Shown one piece after another: positions 26,732-35,824 of a stretch of DNA of 64,000 bases. Origin of the DNA: Clostridiales bacterium (GTDB taxonomy: Bacteria; Bacillota; Clostridia; Saccharofermentanales; Saccharofermentanaceae); contig JAGCVX010000016.1 in assembly GCA_017962145.1 (NCBI GenBank), positions 1 through 64,000 of the forward strand. The letters are read 5' to 3'. The number at the start of each line of letters is the position of its first letter. Positions within the stretch are counted from its first letter, which is position 1. Under the pieces are notes generated by a model. It was given only the letters and a program-made list of their open reading frames with translations. It did not search any database and was not told where the DNA came from. Made by a program: the position numbers and the translations under genes.

Positions 26732-28039
26732 ATGAAGATCAAAAAAATGCATATGGATTACGATGCCGTGATGAGTCTTCCTCGTCCCGCGCACCAGAAG
26801 CCGAAAAAGCCGAGCCGCATCCTGAGCCTGGTCATGCGCGTAGCGGCGATCCCGGACCTGCTGCAGGTCAAGTTTTCCTACACGAAAAAGGATATGGAAA
26901 AAGCGGGAAAGGGTCCCTATCTGATCCTGATGAATCACTCGAGTTTTCTCGATCTGGAGATGGCGTCGAAGATGCTTTTCCCGAAGCGCTATAACATCGT
27001 CTGCACGTCCGACGGTTTCGTGGGAAAAGAAGGTCTCATGCGCGGCCTCGGCTGCATCCCCACACAGAAATTCGTATCCGATATCTCCCTGATCACGGAT
27101 ATCAAACATGCCGTGCAGAAGAACCACACATCGGTCCTGATGTATCCGGAGGCCAGTTACTCGTTCGACGGAACGGCGACCCCGCTTCCGCGCCGCATGG
27201 GCGTCCTTTTCAAGGCCCTTCGCGTCCCGGTCGTCATGATCACTACCTACGGTTCCTTTGCCCGAGATCCCCTTTACAACAACCTTCAGAAACGAAAGGT
27301 GAAAGTCTCGGCCGAGATGGCCTGCCTGCTCTCCGCAGAAGAAGTAGAGAGCAAGTCGGTCGATGAGATCGACGAGATCCTGGACAGAGCATTTTCCTTC
27401 GACTACTTCGCCTGGCAGCGCGACAACCACATCCGCATCCCGGAAACATTCCGCGCCGACGGCCTCCACCGCATCCTCTATAAATGCACTTGCTGTGGAA
27501 AAGAGGGCCAGATGGAGGGCCGTGGGATCGAGCTGATCTGCCATGCCTGCGGCCACAAATGGGAACTCGATGAATACGGCCAGCTTCAGGATCGCGGTCC
27601 CGCACCCGAAGCCGCCGACGCCCCGAGCTTTTCCCACATCCCCGACTGGTACGCCTGGGAGAGAAAATGCGTCCGAGAAGAGATCGATGACGGTCGATAT
27701 TTGCTGGATACGGAAGTGGACATCGGCATCATCGTAGATTTTGAGTCACTTTATATGGTCGGATCCGGAACGCTCCGCCACACAAGCGATGGCTTCGTGC
27801 TCGACGGCTGCGACGGAAGACTCCACTACACCCAGTCCCCGAAAGAGAATTACAGCCTGTATTCCGATTATTTCTGGTACGAGATCGGCGATGTGATCTG
27901 CATCGGAAAGAAGGACTGTCTCTACTACTGCTTCCCGAAGAAAAAGGACGTCGTGGCCAAGACCAGGATCGCCGCAGAAGAACTCTTCAAGAAAGAAAGG
28001 GAGCGACGCACACGCCCTGCAAATCGCAAAGAAACGTGA
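26732..28039 (+). CDS. 1-acyl-glycerol-3-phosphate acyltransferase-like protein with C-terminal zinc ribbon
   Basis: 435 aa. PlsC-type acyltransferase motifs: MNHSSFLD (block I, H-x4-D), SDGFVGKEGLMRGLGCIPTQ (block II) and YPEASYSFDGT (block III). After about residue 245 a zinc ribbon follows (CTCCGK...CHACGH). A beta-rich tail of about 150 residues completes the protein. GGGGAGGAG precedes ATG 26732; the much longer open frame upstream overlaps the sigma gene antisense and is rejected. A lipid acyltransferase joined to a ribbon and an extra domain is unusual. Divergent from the ECF operon. Confidence 0.82.
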   Translation: MKIKKMHMDYDAVMSLPRPAHQKPKKPSRILSLVMRVAAIPDLLQVKFSYTKKDMEKAGKGPYLILMNHSSFLDLEMASKMLFPKRYNIVCTSDGFVGKEGLMRGLGCIPTQKFVSDISLITDIKHAVQKNHTSVLMYPEASYSFDGTATPLPRRMGVLFKALRVPVVMITTYGSFARDPLYNNLQKRKVKVSAEMACLLSAEEVESKSVDEIDEILDRAFSFDYFAWQRDNHIRIPETFRADGLHRILYKCTCCGKEGQMEGRGIELICHACGHKWELDEYGQLQDRGPAPEAADAPSFSHIPDWYAWERKCVREEIDDGRYLLDTEVDIGIIVDFESLYMVGSGTLRHTSDGFVLDGCDGRLHYTQSPKENYSLYSDYFWYEIGDVICIGKKDCLYYCFPKKKDVVAKTRIAAEELFKKERERRTRPANRKET

Positions 28040-28259
28040 CGCGATTTGTCTTCATAATGTGTAAAAACTCGGCGCCGATGGGCGGTTCTTTAGTAGGGTT
28101 TCACGAAATTGATTTGAAGACCACCTTAGATGCTTTACTTTTCTAATAATATGCTTTATCATGCTCAATTCGATGGGGTTTTTCGATCCTGGCGACTGAT
28201 TTTGACATAAAATAGGGTTTTTTCAAAAAACGAATTGGCACATTTTTGGGAGGGTAAAA

Positions 28260-29081
28260 ATGAGAGACCAGTACATTGCTTCTGCACAAACTCGTGACGC
28301 TTTCGGCACTCAGATGAAAAAGTACGCGATCTGCACGATGATCTCCAGCGTAGTCACACTGCTCATCGGTATCGCACTTCAGGTCGTATGGTTCAAGTAC
28401 GACGATATTATCCGCAACAACTGGCTTCGTATCTCCGGCGACGGATATACGAGCGAAGAGCTTCCCTGGATCAAGTTCTGCCAGAATTCTCTGGTAGCAA
28501 AGATCATCCCGATCTGCTCGATCATCGTTCTTGTGATCTTCGCAGCATACCTGGTCTTTGACCTCTTCCGCGATGTTTATCAGGAAGACGTCGATGTAGA
28601 CTGCTCCCACGGCACACTTTTCCTTGCGAAATGCGCTGCAGTCGGTCTGTTCTCTGCTCTGGGCACCGTTTTCCTGGCTTTTGCCTCTTTCTTCGGTGAA
28701 GGCTGCCTGACCTACGTTGACAGCCTCTATCTTCTCGACGAGAGACATTTCGTACCGATCGGAAACTATCTTTATTACGAAGTATGGAGCAAGAAGCCCA
28801 GCGTAAATGTTCTTCTTCACGTCCGCATTTTCCTGATCGCGATCCTCTTCTTCCTCTGCGTATATCTCTTCCTTTCGCTTGCAAGACTGATCGCAAAGCA
28901 CACATCCGACATCATCGCACTGGTTGCGGCTTTCGCACTTCTGGTCATCGTCGGCGGTGTCTGTGTTGCAACAAAGGCTTCGATCATCGCACTGGTGATC
29001 ATGATCGTCCTCTTCTTTATCGGCGGCTTCTGCTTCCAGAGCTTCGTTGCGGACAAAGAGACAAACGAGCAGCCTGCCTGA
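28260..29081 (+). CDS. Polytopic membrane protein of unknown family
   Basis: 273 aa with six to seven hydrophobic helices (about 25-47, 78-102, 120-145, 180-205, 215-235, 238-262). GGGAGG lies 6 nt before ATG 28260. The N-terminus is polar and the C-terminus short. It has its own terminator. The 220 bp upstream (28040-28259) contain no gene that I can support. No family is recognised. Confidence 0.7.
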   Translation: MRDQYIASAQTRDAFGTQMKKYAICTMISSVVTLLIGIALQVVWFKYDDIIRNNWLRISGDGYTSEELPWIKFCQNSLVAKIIPICSIIVLVIFAAYLVFDLFRDVYQEDVDVDCSHGTLFLAKCAAVGLFSALGTVFLAFASFFGEGCLTYVDSLYLLDERHFVPIGNYLYYEVWSKKPSVNVLLHVRIFLIAILFFLCVYLFLSLARLIAKHTSDIIALVAAFALLVIVGGVCVATKASIIALVIMIVLFFIGGFCFQSFVADKETNEQPA

Positions 29082-29092
29082 TCGGCGCTCGC

Positions 29093-29126
29093 AAAAAAAG
29101 GAAAGATTTCCCAAACGTCCTTTTTT
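29093..29126 (+). terminator. Terminator after the 28260 gene
   Basis: Arms AAAAAAGGA (29094-29102) and TCCTTTTTT (29118-29126). The 3' arm provides the T-run. Confidence 0.7.
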
Positions 29127-29212
29127 GTATTATTATGAATACGAGCAATTCAAGTGCTTCTGCCGCAAGGCGGGAGCATTTGTATTCTATCTGAAAGAAG
29201 GAGAAAAAGGAG

Positions 29213-29923
29213 ATGCCCGAGCGTTACCCATACCCCGCATATCGCGGTCCCGTGCAGTACGGAGTTCCGATCCAGATTCCGACCCAGCCGGCCGATATGG
29301 GCAAAAAGTATGAGACGAAAAAAAGAGAAGAGATCATGCTTTTAGTGATCTTCATGCTCCTTGCCGTCGTGATCTCCATCGGCGCATTTATCGCCGTAAC
29401 TGTCCTTCAGCACTATGCCGGTGACATCTTCGACAAGATCGAAAAGGCCGGTCTTTCCGCGAAGAATCTTTCTTCGCTTTCGTCCTATATCAGGATCCCC
29501 GGCATGCGCTTCGTCGGCATGTCCGCAGGCGCGGTGCTCCTGGCCGTGATCTTTTTGAGCCACGGCGCGACGACCTTTGTCATGATGATCGTATGGGCCC
29601 TAAGTAACCTCATCACGATCCTCGTGATCATCGCATTTTTCGTAAATTCCTCGAAGAAGCCGGCAAATGCACTGGAGATCGGCGCGATCGTAGTCGGTTT
29701 CCTTTCTCTTCTAACCTGGGTCTTCATGCCTTTAGAGATCGTGCGAAATGCCACAAACTCGAAGTACTGGATCCCCAGCACTCATAACTACATCTCCGTC
29801 TGGGTGATGATCCCGACGATCCTTTGGGGCATCTACCTTCTGATCTACTTTATCTGCGCGATCGTTTCGATGTGCAGAAAAAAGAGCAGCACGGACAGCC
29901 CTCAGGGAGGAGCTGCCGCATGA
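29213..29923 (+). CDS. Small polytopic membrane protein of unknown family
   Basis: 236 aa. A Pro/Tyr-rich N-terminal tail of about 35 residues is followed by five or so membrane helices. GAAGGAG lies 9 nt before ATG 29213. The stop overlaps the metallophosphoesterase start (ATGA), so the two are translationally coupled. The Tyr/Pro-rich cytosolic tail is reminiscent of small DUF4870-like proteins, but no family match is claimed. Confidence 0.68.
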   Translation: MPERYPYPAYRGPVQYGVPIQIPTQPADMGKKYETKKREEIMLLVIFMLLAVVISIGAFIAVTVLQHYAGDIFDKIEKAGLSAKNLSSLSSYIRIPGMRFVGMSAGAVLLAVIFLSHGATTFVMMIVWALSNLITILVIIAFFVNSSKKPANALEIGAIVVGFLSLLTWVFMPLEIVRNATNSKYWIPSTHNYISVWVMIPTILWGIYLLIYFICAIVSMCRKKSSTDSPQGGAAA

Positions 29924-30660
29924 CGAAGATCCTTTTCCTAGCTGACCTTCACGGAAACTACGTGGCCACTCTTGCGATGGAGCAGGAGATCAAACGGATC
30001 GCGCCGGACCAGGTCTGGTTTTTAGGCGATGCAGTGGGAAAAGGACCGAGCAATATCGAGACATGCGACTGGGTCAAGAAGAACTGTGACCGCGCCCTCA
30101 AAGGAAACTGGGACGAGTGGATCTGGGACTGCTACGAGTCAATTCAGAAACAGCAGCACGATCCGTTTACCGAAGAGAACCGTTTCTACTTAAATCAGAT
30201 CGGCCTGGAGCGTCTGAACTGGCTTCACTCTCTTCCGCTTGAAGAGGAGATATTGATCAGCGGACTGCATTTCCGAATCTTTCACGGCCGCCCCGTAGAC
30301 CGCCTCTATCAGGGCTACGATTCCGACGACGATCTCCGCCTGGGCTTTACGATGCAGAGCACGAAGAAAAAGTATGACAGCTATATCTGCGCCGACAGCC
30401 ACCGTCCGTATATCCGTTCTCTTCACGACGGATACGCCATCAATACCGGAAGTGTCGGCAACAACATCGGCGTCCCGCGTGCCCACGCGCTCGTTGTGGA
30501 AGGCGTGCTGGACAGTGAAGAGATCTCGCCGATCTCATTTTCGATCCTTTCCGTTCCTTATGACAATCGAAAAGCCGCCGACGTGGCGCTTTCTACCGAA
30601 GGGCTTCCGCTGGCCGAATCCTTTGCCAATGAAGTTCTGACGGGCATCTATTCCCGATGA
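29920..30660 (+). CDS. Metallophosphoesterase (calcineurin-like)
   Basis: 246 aa. Motif order D-x-H (LADLHGN), GD (FLGDAVGKG), GN-x-D (LKGNWDEW), H (FRIFHGRP) and the final NTGSVG after ADSH. This is the YfcE/MJ0936-like single-domain subgroup of two-metal phosphodiesterases, cytoplasmic. The GH-x-H of the usual last block is changed to DSH. ATG 29920 has GGAGGAG at 7 nt and overlaps the previous stop. It precedes galK by 9 bp. The substrate is unknown. Confidence 0.85.
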   Translation: MTKILFLADLHGNYVATLAMEQEIKRIAPDQVWFLGDAVGKGPSNIETCDWVKKNCDRALKGNWDEWIWDCYESIQKQQHDPFTEENRFYLNQIGLERLNWLHSLPLEEEILISGLHFRIFHGRPVDRLYQGYDSDDDLRLGFTMQSTKKKYDSYICADSHRPYIRSLHDGYAINTGSVGNNIGVPRAHALVVEGVLDSEEISPISFSILSVPYDNRKAADVALSTEGLPLAESFANEVLTGIYSR

Positions 30661-30669
30661 AGGTGCACC

Positions 30670-31974
30670 ATGAAAGAAAAGCTTTTGACGAAAATCCGAG
30701 AAGGTGAACTTGACCGCTCTTTCCGAGAGCTCTATGGCGATGCGCCGGAAGCGCTTTCCGCTCAGAAAGCCCGCTACATCCGCGCGGTCGAGTCTTTCTT
30801 TTCGATCTTTCCCGATTCTTCGGAAAATGCACCGGAGGGGATCTCGATCTTTTCGGCCCCGGGCCGTACCGAGATCTGCGGAAACCATACCGACCACCAG
30901 CACGGCCGGGTCCTGGCCGCGGCCATCGATCTGGACGCGATCGCGGTCGTTTCTCCAAGCCATACAGACCGGATCCGACTTCAGTCCGAAGGCTATCCTA
31001 AGATCGAGCTCGACCTTTCCGACTTAACGTCGAAAGAATCTGAACGCGGTACGACCGCGGCTCTGATCCGCGGCGTTGCTTCGGAGTTTTCTTCCCGTGG
31101 CGCGAACCTTTCCGGCTTTGATGCCTATGTCACATCCGATGTTCTTTCCGGAAGCGGACTGTCCTCGTCGGCCGCATTTGAAGTTCTGGTCGGCACCATT
31201 TTCGACCATCTTTGTAACGAGAAAAAGGCCGGCGCCGTTGAGATCGCAAAGTACGGCCAGGTCGCGGAAAATGCATTCTTCGGCAAGAGTTCGGGTCTGA
31301 TGGACCAGATGGTCTCGTCGGTCGGAGGCTTTGTGAAGATCGACTTTGCGGATCCTCAAAAACCGCTCATCGAGAAGATCGACTGTGACCTGCAAAGCTT
31401 CGGCCTCGACCTGATCATTACCGATACAAAGGGCAGCCACGCGGGCTTAAGTGATGAATATTCTTCTATCCCGAAAGAGATGGAAAAAGTCGCGTCTTTC
31501 TTCGGAAAGACCCACCTTCGCGAAGTGGACGAAGCAGAGTTTCTGGCGCGTATCGGAGAATTAAGATGCGACCCGGAGATCTCGGACCGTGCGATCCTTC
31601 GAAGCGCGCATTTCTTTTCCGACGATGCACGTGTCGAGGAAGAAGCAGCGGCTCTGAAAGAAAAAGATATCGACCGGTTCCTGCACCTTGTCAATGCATC
31701 CGGTATGTCCTCCGCGAACCTTCTTCAGAATCTTTACTGCACGATGGATCCGAACAAACAGGAGATCCCGCTCGCGCTGATGCTCAGCCGGAACGTGCTC
31801 GGTCATAAAGGCGCCTGCCGTGTTCACGGCGGCGGATTTGCCGGAACGATCCAGGCATTTGTTCCGAAAGAACTGACCGGAAAATACATCGAAACGCTTT
31901 CAACTGTCTTCGGAGAAGACGCCTGCCATATCTTAAAGATCCGACCCTGCGGCGGGATCAGTTTAGTTTTTTAG
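30670..31974 (+). CDS. galK: Galactokinase (GHMP kinase)
   Basis: 434 aa. It phosphorylates galactose at C1 using ATP in the Leloir pathway. Visible are the galactokinase signature in a variant form (GRTEICGNHTDHQHG), the GHMP ATP-binding loop (SGSGLSSSAAFEV), the catalytic Asp region (GLMDQMVSSVGG) and the C-terminal GGGFAGTIQAF. No galT or galE adjoins, so a related sugar substrate cannot be excluded. It has a ribosome-site-like GAAGG before ATG 30670. The stop overlaps the convergent small gene by 17 bp. Confidence 0.85.
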   Translation: MKEKLLTKIREGELDRSFRELYGDAPEALSAQKARYIRAVESFFSIFPDSSENAPEGISIFSAPGRTEICGNHTDHQHGRVLAAAIDLDAIAVVSPSHTDRIRLQSEGYPKIELDLSDLTSKESERGTTAALIRGVASEFSSRGANLSGFDAYVTSDVLSGSGLSSSAAFEVLVGTIFDHLCNEKKAGAVEIAKYGQVAENAFFGKSSGLMDQMVSSVGGFVKIDFADPQKPLIEKIDCDLQSFGLDLIITDTKGSHAGLSDEYSSIPKEMEKVASFFGKTHLREVDEAEFLARIGELRCDPEISDRAILRSAHFFSDDARVEEEAAALKEKDIDRFLHLVNASGMSSANLLQNLYCTMDPNKQEIPLALMLSRNVLGHKGACRVHGGGFAGTIQAFVPKELTGKYIETLSTVFGEDACHILKIRPCGGISLVF

Positions 31975-32248
31975 TTACTTCCGTGCAGCCGAAACGCTTC
32001 ATGGCGTTGCTGCTTCCGACTCCCAGATCCGAACCCAGTTCGCTTCCGATGTTCTTGGTCTCATCGAGGCCTTTTCGCATGCCCAGAAGATCGTCGTCGC
32101 CATAGTCATTCGACTTCGTCAGCGCTTTGACGATAAAACGCATGATCAATGTGACCGCTAAGACGCAAAGACAGATCGTCGTGACCAGAAGGCCGATCTT
32201 CAGATCGATCACTGCATCGGGATCCATAACAACGAGCAGATAACGCAT
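31958..32248 (-). CDS. Small membrane protein, 96 aa
   Basis: One clear membrane helix (about residues 18-42) followed by a polar Gly/Asp/Ser-rich tail. ATG 32248 has GGGAGG at 9 nt, located within the end of the upstream gene; their stop and start are 2 bp apart. It is the partner of the zinc-ribbon membrane protein in a two-gene operon. Unknown family. Confidence 0.6.
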   Translation of the reverse strand: MRYLLVVMDPDAVIDLKIGLLVTTICLCVLAVTLIMRFIVKALTKSNDYGDDDLLGMRKGLDETKNIGSELGSDLGVGSSNAMKRFGCTEVTKKLN

Positions 32249-32250
32249 GA

Positions 32251-33483
32251 TCACATACCTCCCTGTCTTTTTTTCGAGAAGATGAACGTCACGAGAGAGC
32301 CCGCACGGTTCAGTTTATCGAGAAGATGTTTGACCTGCCGTAATGAGTAGATCAGGAATATGGCCGTGAAGTTGGTCAGGATGGAGGCGAGAAGTTGCAG
32401 CAGGTTATTCCTCGAGGCTTCTACGGCTACATCAATCGTAATATTGGAAAGGATCGCATAGGAGGTCACCTTATAAAGCAGAAGGATCAGTGCAACGGCC
32501 GAAGCCGAAAGCACGATGCCGGAGACAGTGACCAGTGCCTTGTTCCAAGGGGCGGTACCGACTACTTTCCCGGTCTGTCCGTTGACGAGGAACGTATAGG
32601 GCTTGCCGTCCGGATTCAGCGTGATAAACCACGCAGGAAGCAGGATATAACCGGTCTTGTGCATCTCGATCTTCGGCGTCGAAGAAATCTTCTTAAAAGG
32701 CGACTTCGGCGACTGCGTACGCATCATGGAATGGAAAAGCGTACGAGCCTTCAGATCGGCAACACGCTGCCCTTTACTCGGATCGATATCCTGGACATTC
32801 GAATAAAAACCCATCAGGTACGACGTGTCAAAGTCCACCGCCGCATGAAGATCGTAGGGCTCAAGAAGTGCCGAGTAGCGGTCGTTGATTGCCGAACAGC
32901 ACTCGACGAGAAGATTTTCGAATTCCGCATATCCATCGTACACACGAGTATGGTCCGCAAAGAAGTACTGGTGGTGCTGGGTATCGGTGATGACGCCGTC
33001 ATAGGTAAAGTACGGGATATAGATGCCGCGGACGCACTCCGGCGGCACATCCTTAAACTGCTTACTTACGAAAAATCCGGTCTGCAGTTTTTCTTTGACA
33101 CTCTGGATAGCTACGTCTTTTTCGACGGAAAATGGCACGATCCAGTTCGGGCGGTCTTCTTTACTGATCCTTGAGAACACGACGGCAGTCGAGCCGCAGT
33201 AGACGCATCGGGTACTGATCTCGGTTCCGGTCACGATGACCTCGCCGCCGCACTGGCTGCATCGATAGATGTGGCAGTCATAAAGCTCACGGGGAAGCTC
33301 TTCTTCTTCGGAAAGGGTATCCTTGATATCCACGGGGCCTTCGTCTAGGCTCTCGTTGTAAAAATCTCTCGCATCCGGAAGCGTCTGGGGATCGACGATA
33401 TTTCCGCACGTCGTACAAACCAGCGAGTCAAAACTCGGATCGTACTCCATCGGCGCGCCGCATCCCGGGCATGTTTTGGCCAT
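32251..33483 (-). CDS. Zinc-ribbon membrane protein (TFIIB-type ribbon at N-terminus)
   Basis: 410 aa. Two zinc ribbons in the first 100 residues: CPGCGAPM...CTTCGN and CSQCGG...CVYCGS. A beta-rich soluble domain follows, then two C-terminal membrane helices (about 300-325 and 345-370) and a basic tail. ATG 33483 has GAGGTG 7 nt away; the GTG upstream is inside that site. Such 'ribbon plus transmembrane' proteins are common in Clostridia with no assigned role. Confidence 0.78.
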   Translation of the reverse strand: MAKTCPGCGAPMEYDPSFDSLVCTTCGNIVDPQTLPDARDFYNESLDEGPVDIKDTLSEEEELPRELYDCHIYRCSQCGGEVIVTGTEISTRCVYCGSTAVVFSRISKEDRPNWIVPFSVEKDVAIQSVKEKLQTGFFVSKQFKDVPPECVRGIYIPYFTYDGVITDTQHHQYFFADHTRVYDGYAEFENLLVECCSAINDRYSALLEPYDLHAAVDFDTSYLMGFYSNVQDIDPSKGQRVADLKARTLFHSMMRTQSPKSPFKKISSTPKIEMHKTGYILLPAWFITLNPDGKPYTFLVNGQTGKVVGTAPWNKALVTVSGIVLSASAVALILLLYKVTSYAILSNITIDVAVEASRNNLLQLLASILTNFTAIFLIYSLRQVKHLLDKLNRAGSLVTFIFSKKRQGGM

Positions 33484-33613
33484 AAAATGCACCTCAAAAT
33501 CTGTCAGGTTTTTCTTTCAATCACATAGATTCTACCATTAGTTCTTCGGGAAATATATGCCGGGCTTCCCGAACATCTTCGGTAAATGCACTGTAAAAGT
33601 GCAAATTACGCAG

Positions 33614-33642
33614 TTGAAATTCGCTATTGGATAGGCGACAAT
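33614..33642 (+). promoter_or_regulatory. Possible promoter of the acyltransferase gene
   Basis: TTGAAA (33614-33619), 17-bp spacer, GACAAT (33637-33642), 30 bp before ATG 33672. Confidence 0.45.
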
Positions 33643-33671
33643 GAAGACACGTAATGTATGGGAAGGGCTGT

Positions 33672-34745
33672 ATGACGGAGAAGAAAAAACAGTATAGTGC
33701 CATCGACGTGGCCAAACTTTTTTGCGCGATCCTGGTCGTGATCATCCATATTCCTCCGTTCGGGAAGCAGGAGGCTTCAACGGCGGCCCATTTTCTGAAC
33801 CTCTTTTTCCAGAATTTTCTCGCGCTGTTTGCGGTTCCTTTTTTCTTTCTTGCATCGGGCTTTTTCGTCTTTAGAAAAGACAGAAGCGAGGGAGATTTCG
33901 GATATGCGAGAAAATACATCCTTCGTCTTCTTCGGATCTACCTGATCTGGAGCGTGATCTATTTCCCGTTTTTCTTTACCCGCATCTGGGAAGAGCAGGG
34001 AACGATCCCGAAAGCGATCCTCAAGTACATCCGTCTTTCGATCTTTGCAGGCAGCTACGATCACCTTTGGTATCTGACGGCACTCATCTTTTCCGTGGCT
34101 TTGATCGCGCTCCTGCTGCATTTAAAAGCTTCTCCGAAGGCGATCCTGATCTGTGCTTCGGTCTTTTATCTTTTCGGTCTTCTCGGGCAGTCCTGGCACG
34201 GCCTTCTTACTCCGCTTCAGACTTCGGCGCCTTCTGTTTATGACGCGCTTGAGTCTTTCCGCACCTTCATCAGCACCACCCGTGACGGCCTCTTTGAGGG
34301 TTTCCTGTTTGTATCCTTCGGCATGTTTATCGCACGAGAGGAAGTCAAGCTCAAAACGAAAGAGGCGGGAATGCTCTGTTTTCTTTCGGTCCTTCTGATG
34401 GTTCTGGAGATCCTTTTCGTCCATCACTTCCACCTGGCATTTCGGACGGACATATATCTGTTCCTCGCGCCGGCATGCATCTTCGGATTTATCCTGATCT
34501 CGCGAATCGAGATGCCTGAAAAAGAGATCTACAGAAAGCTTCGTTCGGTCAGCAGCCTGATCTTCTACCTGCATCCGCTCTGCTATATCTTCGCGCTGGA
34601 AATCTTAAAGCGCATCAGTACCCGCGCCGCTCTTTCACCGGCTGCGTTCGTTCTCACACTTGTCCTTTCGGTTCTTTATGCGGTGATCATCCCGAAGCTT
34701 TCCGAGTCGAAAGGCTTTACCTGGATGAGAAAGCTCTACGAGTAA
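33672..34745 (+). CDS. Membrane acyltransferase (Acyltransferase_3 family)
   Basis: 357 aa with about ten membrane helices. The family start SAIDVAKLFCAILVVIIH is visible, with the catalytic His in VIIHIPPF. These enzymes O-acylate surface glycans or cell-wall polymers, taking acetyl groups across the membrane. GGGAAGGG precedes ATG 33672. Monocistronic and convergent with the FkbM-type gene, 8 bp apart. Confidence 0.85.
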   Translation: MTEKKKQYSAIDVAKLFCAILVVIIHIPPFGKQEASTAAHFLNLFFQNFLALFAVPFFFLASGFFVFRKDRSEGDFGYARKYILRLLRIYLIWSVIYFPFFFTRIWEEQGTIPKAILKYIRLSIFAGSYDHLWYLTALIFSVALIALLLHLKASPKAILICASVFYLFGLLGQSWHGLLTPLQTSAPSVYDALESFRTFISTTRDGLFEGFLFVSFGMFIAREEVKLKTKEAGMLCFLSVLLMVLEILFVHHFHLAFRTDIYLFLAPACIFGFILISRIEMPEKEIYRKLRSVSSLIFYLHPLCYIFALEILKRISTRAALSPAAFVLTLVLSVLYAVIIPKLSESKGFTWMRKLYE

Positions 34746-34753
34746 ATGCCGCC

Positions 34754-35824
34754 TTACGGCATCGTGAAGATGAATTCCGTATTCCACGGAAGAAGATGGG
34801 GACGGTGACGAAGGAAGACCTTATACTCCGGCACGATGCTCTTGATGAGGAGCGGAATCGAGAAAATGTCTTCGCTCCGATGGTAGCACGAGACGATCAG
34901 AGCAGGGTGATCGCGAAGCAGGATCTCCCGTCCGCCGCAGATGGCTTTTTCCTCATTTCCTTCCACATCGAACTTGATCAGGTCTGCCCGATCCTCCCTT
35001 AACAGTGTTACAAGCGCCTTCATTTCAATGGTTTCCGCATTCTGTCCAGAGACGCTCTCTTCGTGGGTCCCGCGTCCCTTATTTCGGTCGACGGAGGCCT
35101 GCCCGTCGTGATCGGAGATCAGCGCGCGGACATATCGGATCGAAATCGGGAGGGAAGAAGTGTTCTCCTGAAGCTTTCGGAAATTTCTTTTGTCAGGTTC
35201 GACTGCGATCACATTTTGGATCTTCGGAAGGAGGCGGTGGTACAGCTGGACCGTGTCTCCGTTATATGCACCAAGGTCGATATATCGCGCGTCATCCGGC
35301 AGGCGGATCAAAGACGCAAGCTCCTCGTCCGTCGTCTCGCAGGCACGAAGCAGCGTATAGTCACCGGAGATCTTATAGCGGCAGATCCGGTCAAATGTAT
35401 CTCGTGAAAGCTCGTCGCAGAGCATCTCTTTGGCTTTTTCGATCTCGGAAAGATGCGCGTCATAATATTCCCGATCGAAATGCACTGTCCCATATACCGG
35501 GACGTCCGGTGCATAGACTTCACAGATAGATGCGATGTGGTCTATGTTTTCAAGGACCTCTTTTCGGTCGGTTCCAAAGCAGATCAGCACGACCATCTCT
35601 CCCAGTCGGGGATGAAGGTCTTCAAATGACTCGACTTTCATGCCGCGAAAAGTCCTGTTTCGTACGAAATCGGAACTTGCAAAAACACCGGAAACCGAGA
35701 CGCCCTTTTCCTCAAGACGGTCGAGGATCTTATCGGCTCCGTTTCCGGTACCATAAAGAACGACCGGCTTTTGCACGGTCGTCAGATATTGCCACAGATC
35801 TTTTGAAGGATTACTTGCTGCCAT
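34754..35824 (-). CDS. FkbM-family methyltransferase
   Basis: 356 aa. The N-terminal Rossmann-like segment (VVLYGTGNGADKILDRLEE, residues about 20-40) often precedes FkbM domains. The SAM-binding part reads YIDLGAYNGDTVQLY, NVIAVEPDKRNFRKLQEN and LIKFDVEGNEEKAICG, the FkbM hallmarks. It transfers a methyl group, usually to a sugar hydroxyl. ATG 35824 lies inside the end of the GntR gene (14-bp overlap), so it is cotranscribed with that regulator. Its glycan target is unknown. The link with glucuronate control is odd, though 4-O-methyl-glucuronate chemistry is an obvious thought. Confidence 0.82.
   Translation of the reverse strand: MAASNPSKDLWQYLTTVQKPVVLYGTGNGADKILDRLEEKGVSVSGVFASSDFVRNRTFRGMKVESFEDLHPRLGEMVVLICFGTDRKEVLENIDHIASICEVYAPDVPVYGTVHFDREYYDAHLSEIEKAKEMLCDELSRDTFDRICRYKISGDYTLLRACETTDEELASLIRLPDDARYIDLGAYNGDTVQLYHRLLPKIQNVIAVEPDKRNFRKLQENTSSLPISIRYVRALISDHDGQASVDRNKGRGTHEESVSGQNAETIEMKALVTLLREDRADLIKFDVEGNEEKAICGGREILLRDHPALIVSCYHRSEDIFSIPLLIKSIVPEYKVFLRHRPHLLPWNTEFIFTMP

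Noticed and set aside
28040..28259. Riboswitch-like leader before the 28260 membrane gene
   Set aside because: The stretch has some dyad potential and a TTGACA, but no matching -10 box at the right distance and no recognisable aptamer core.
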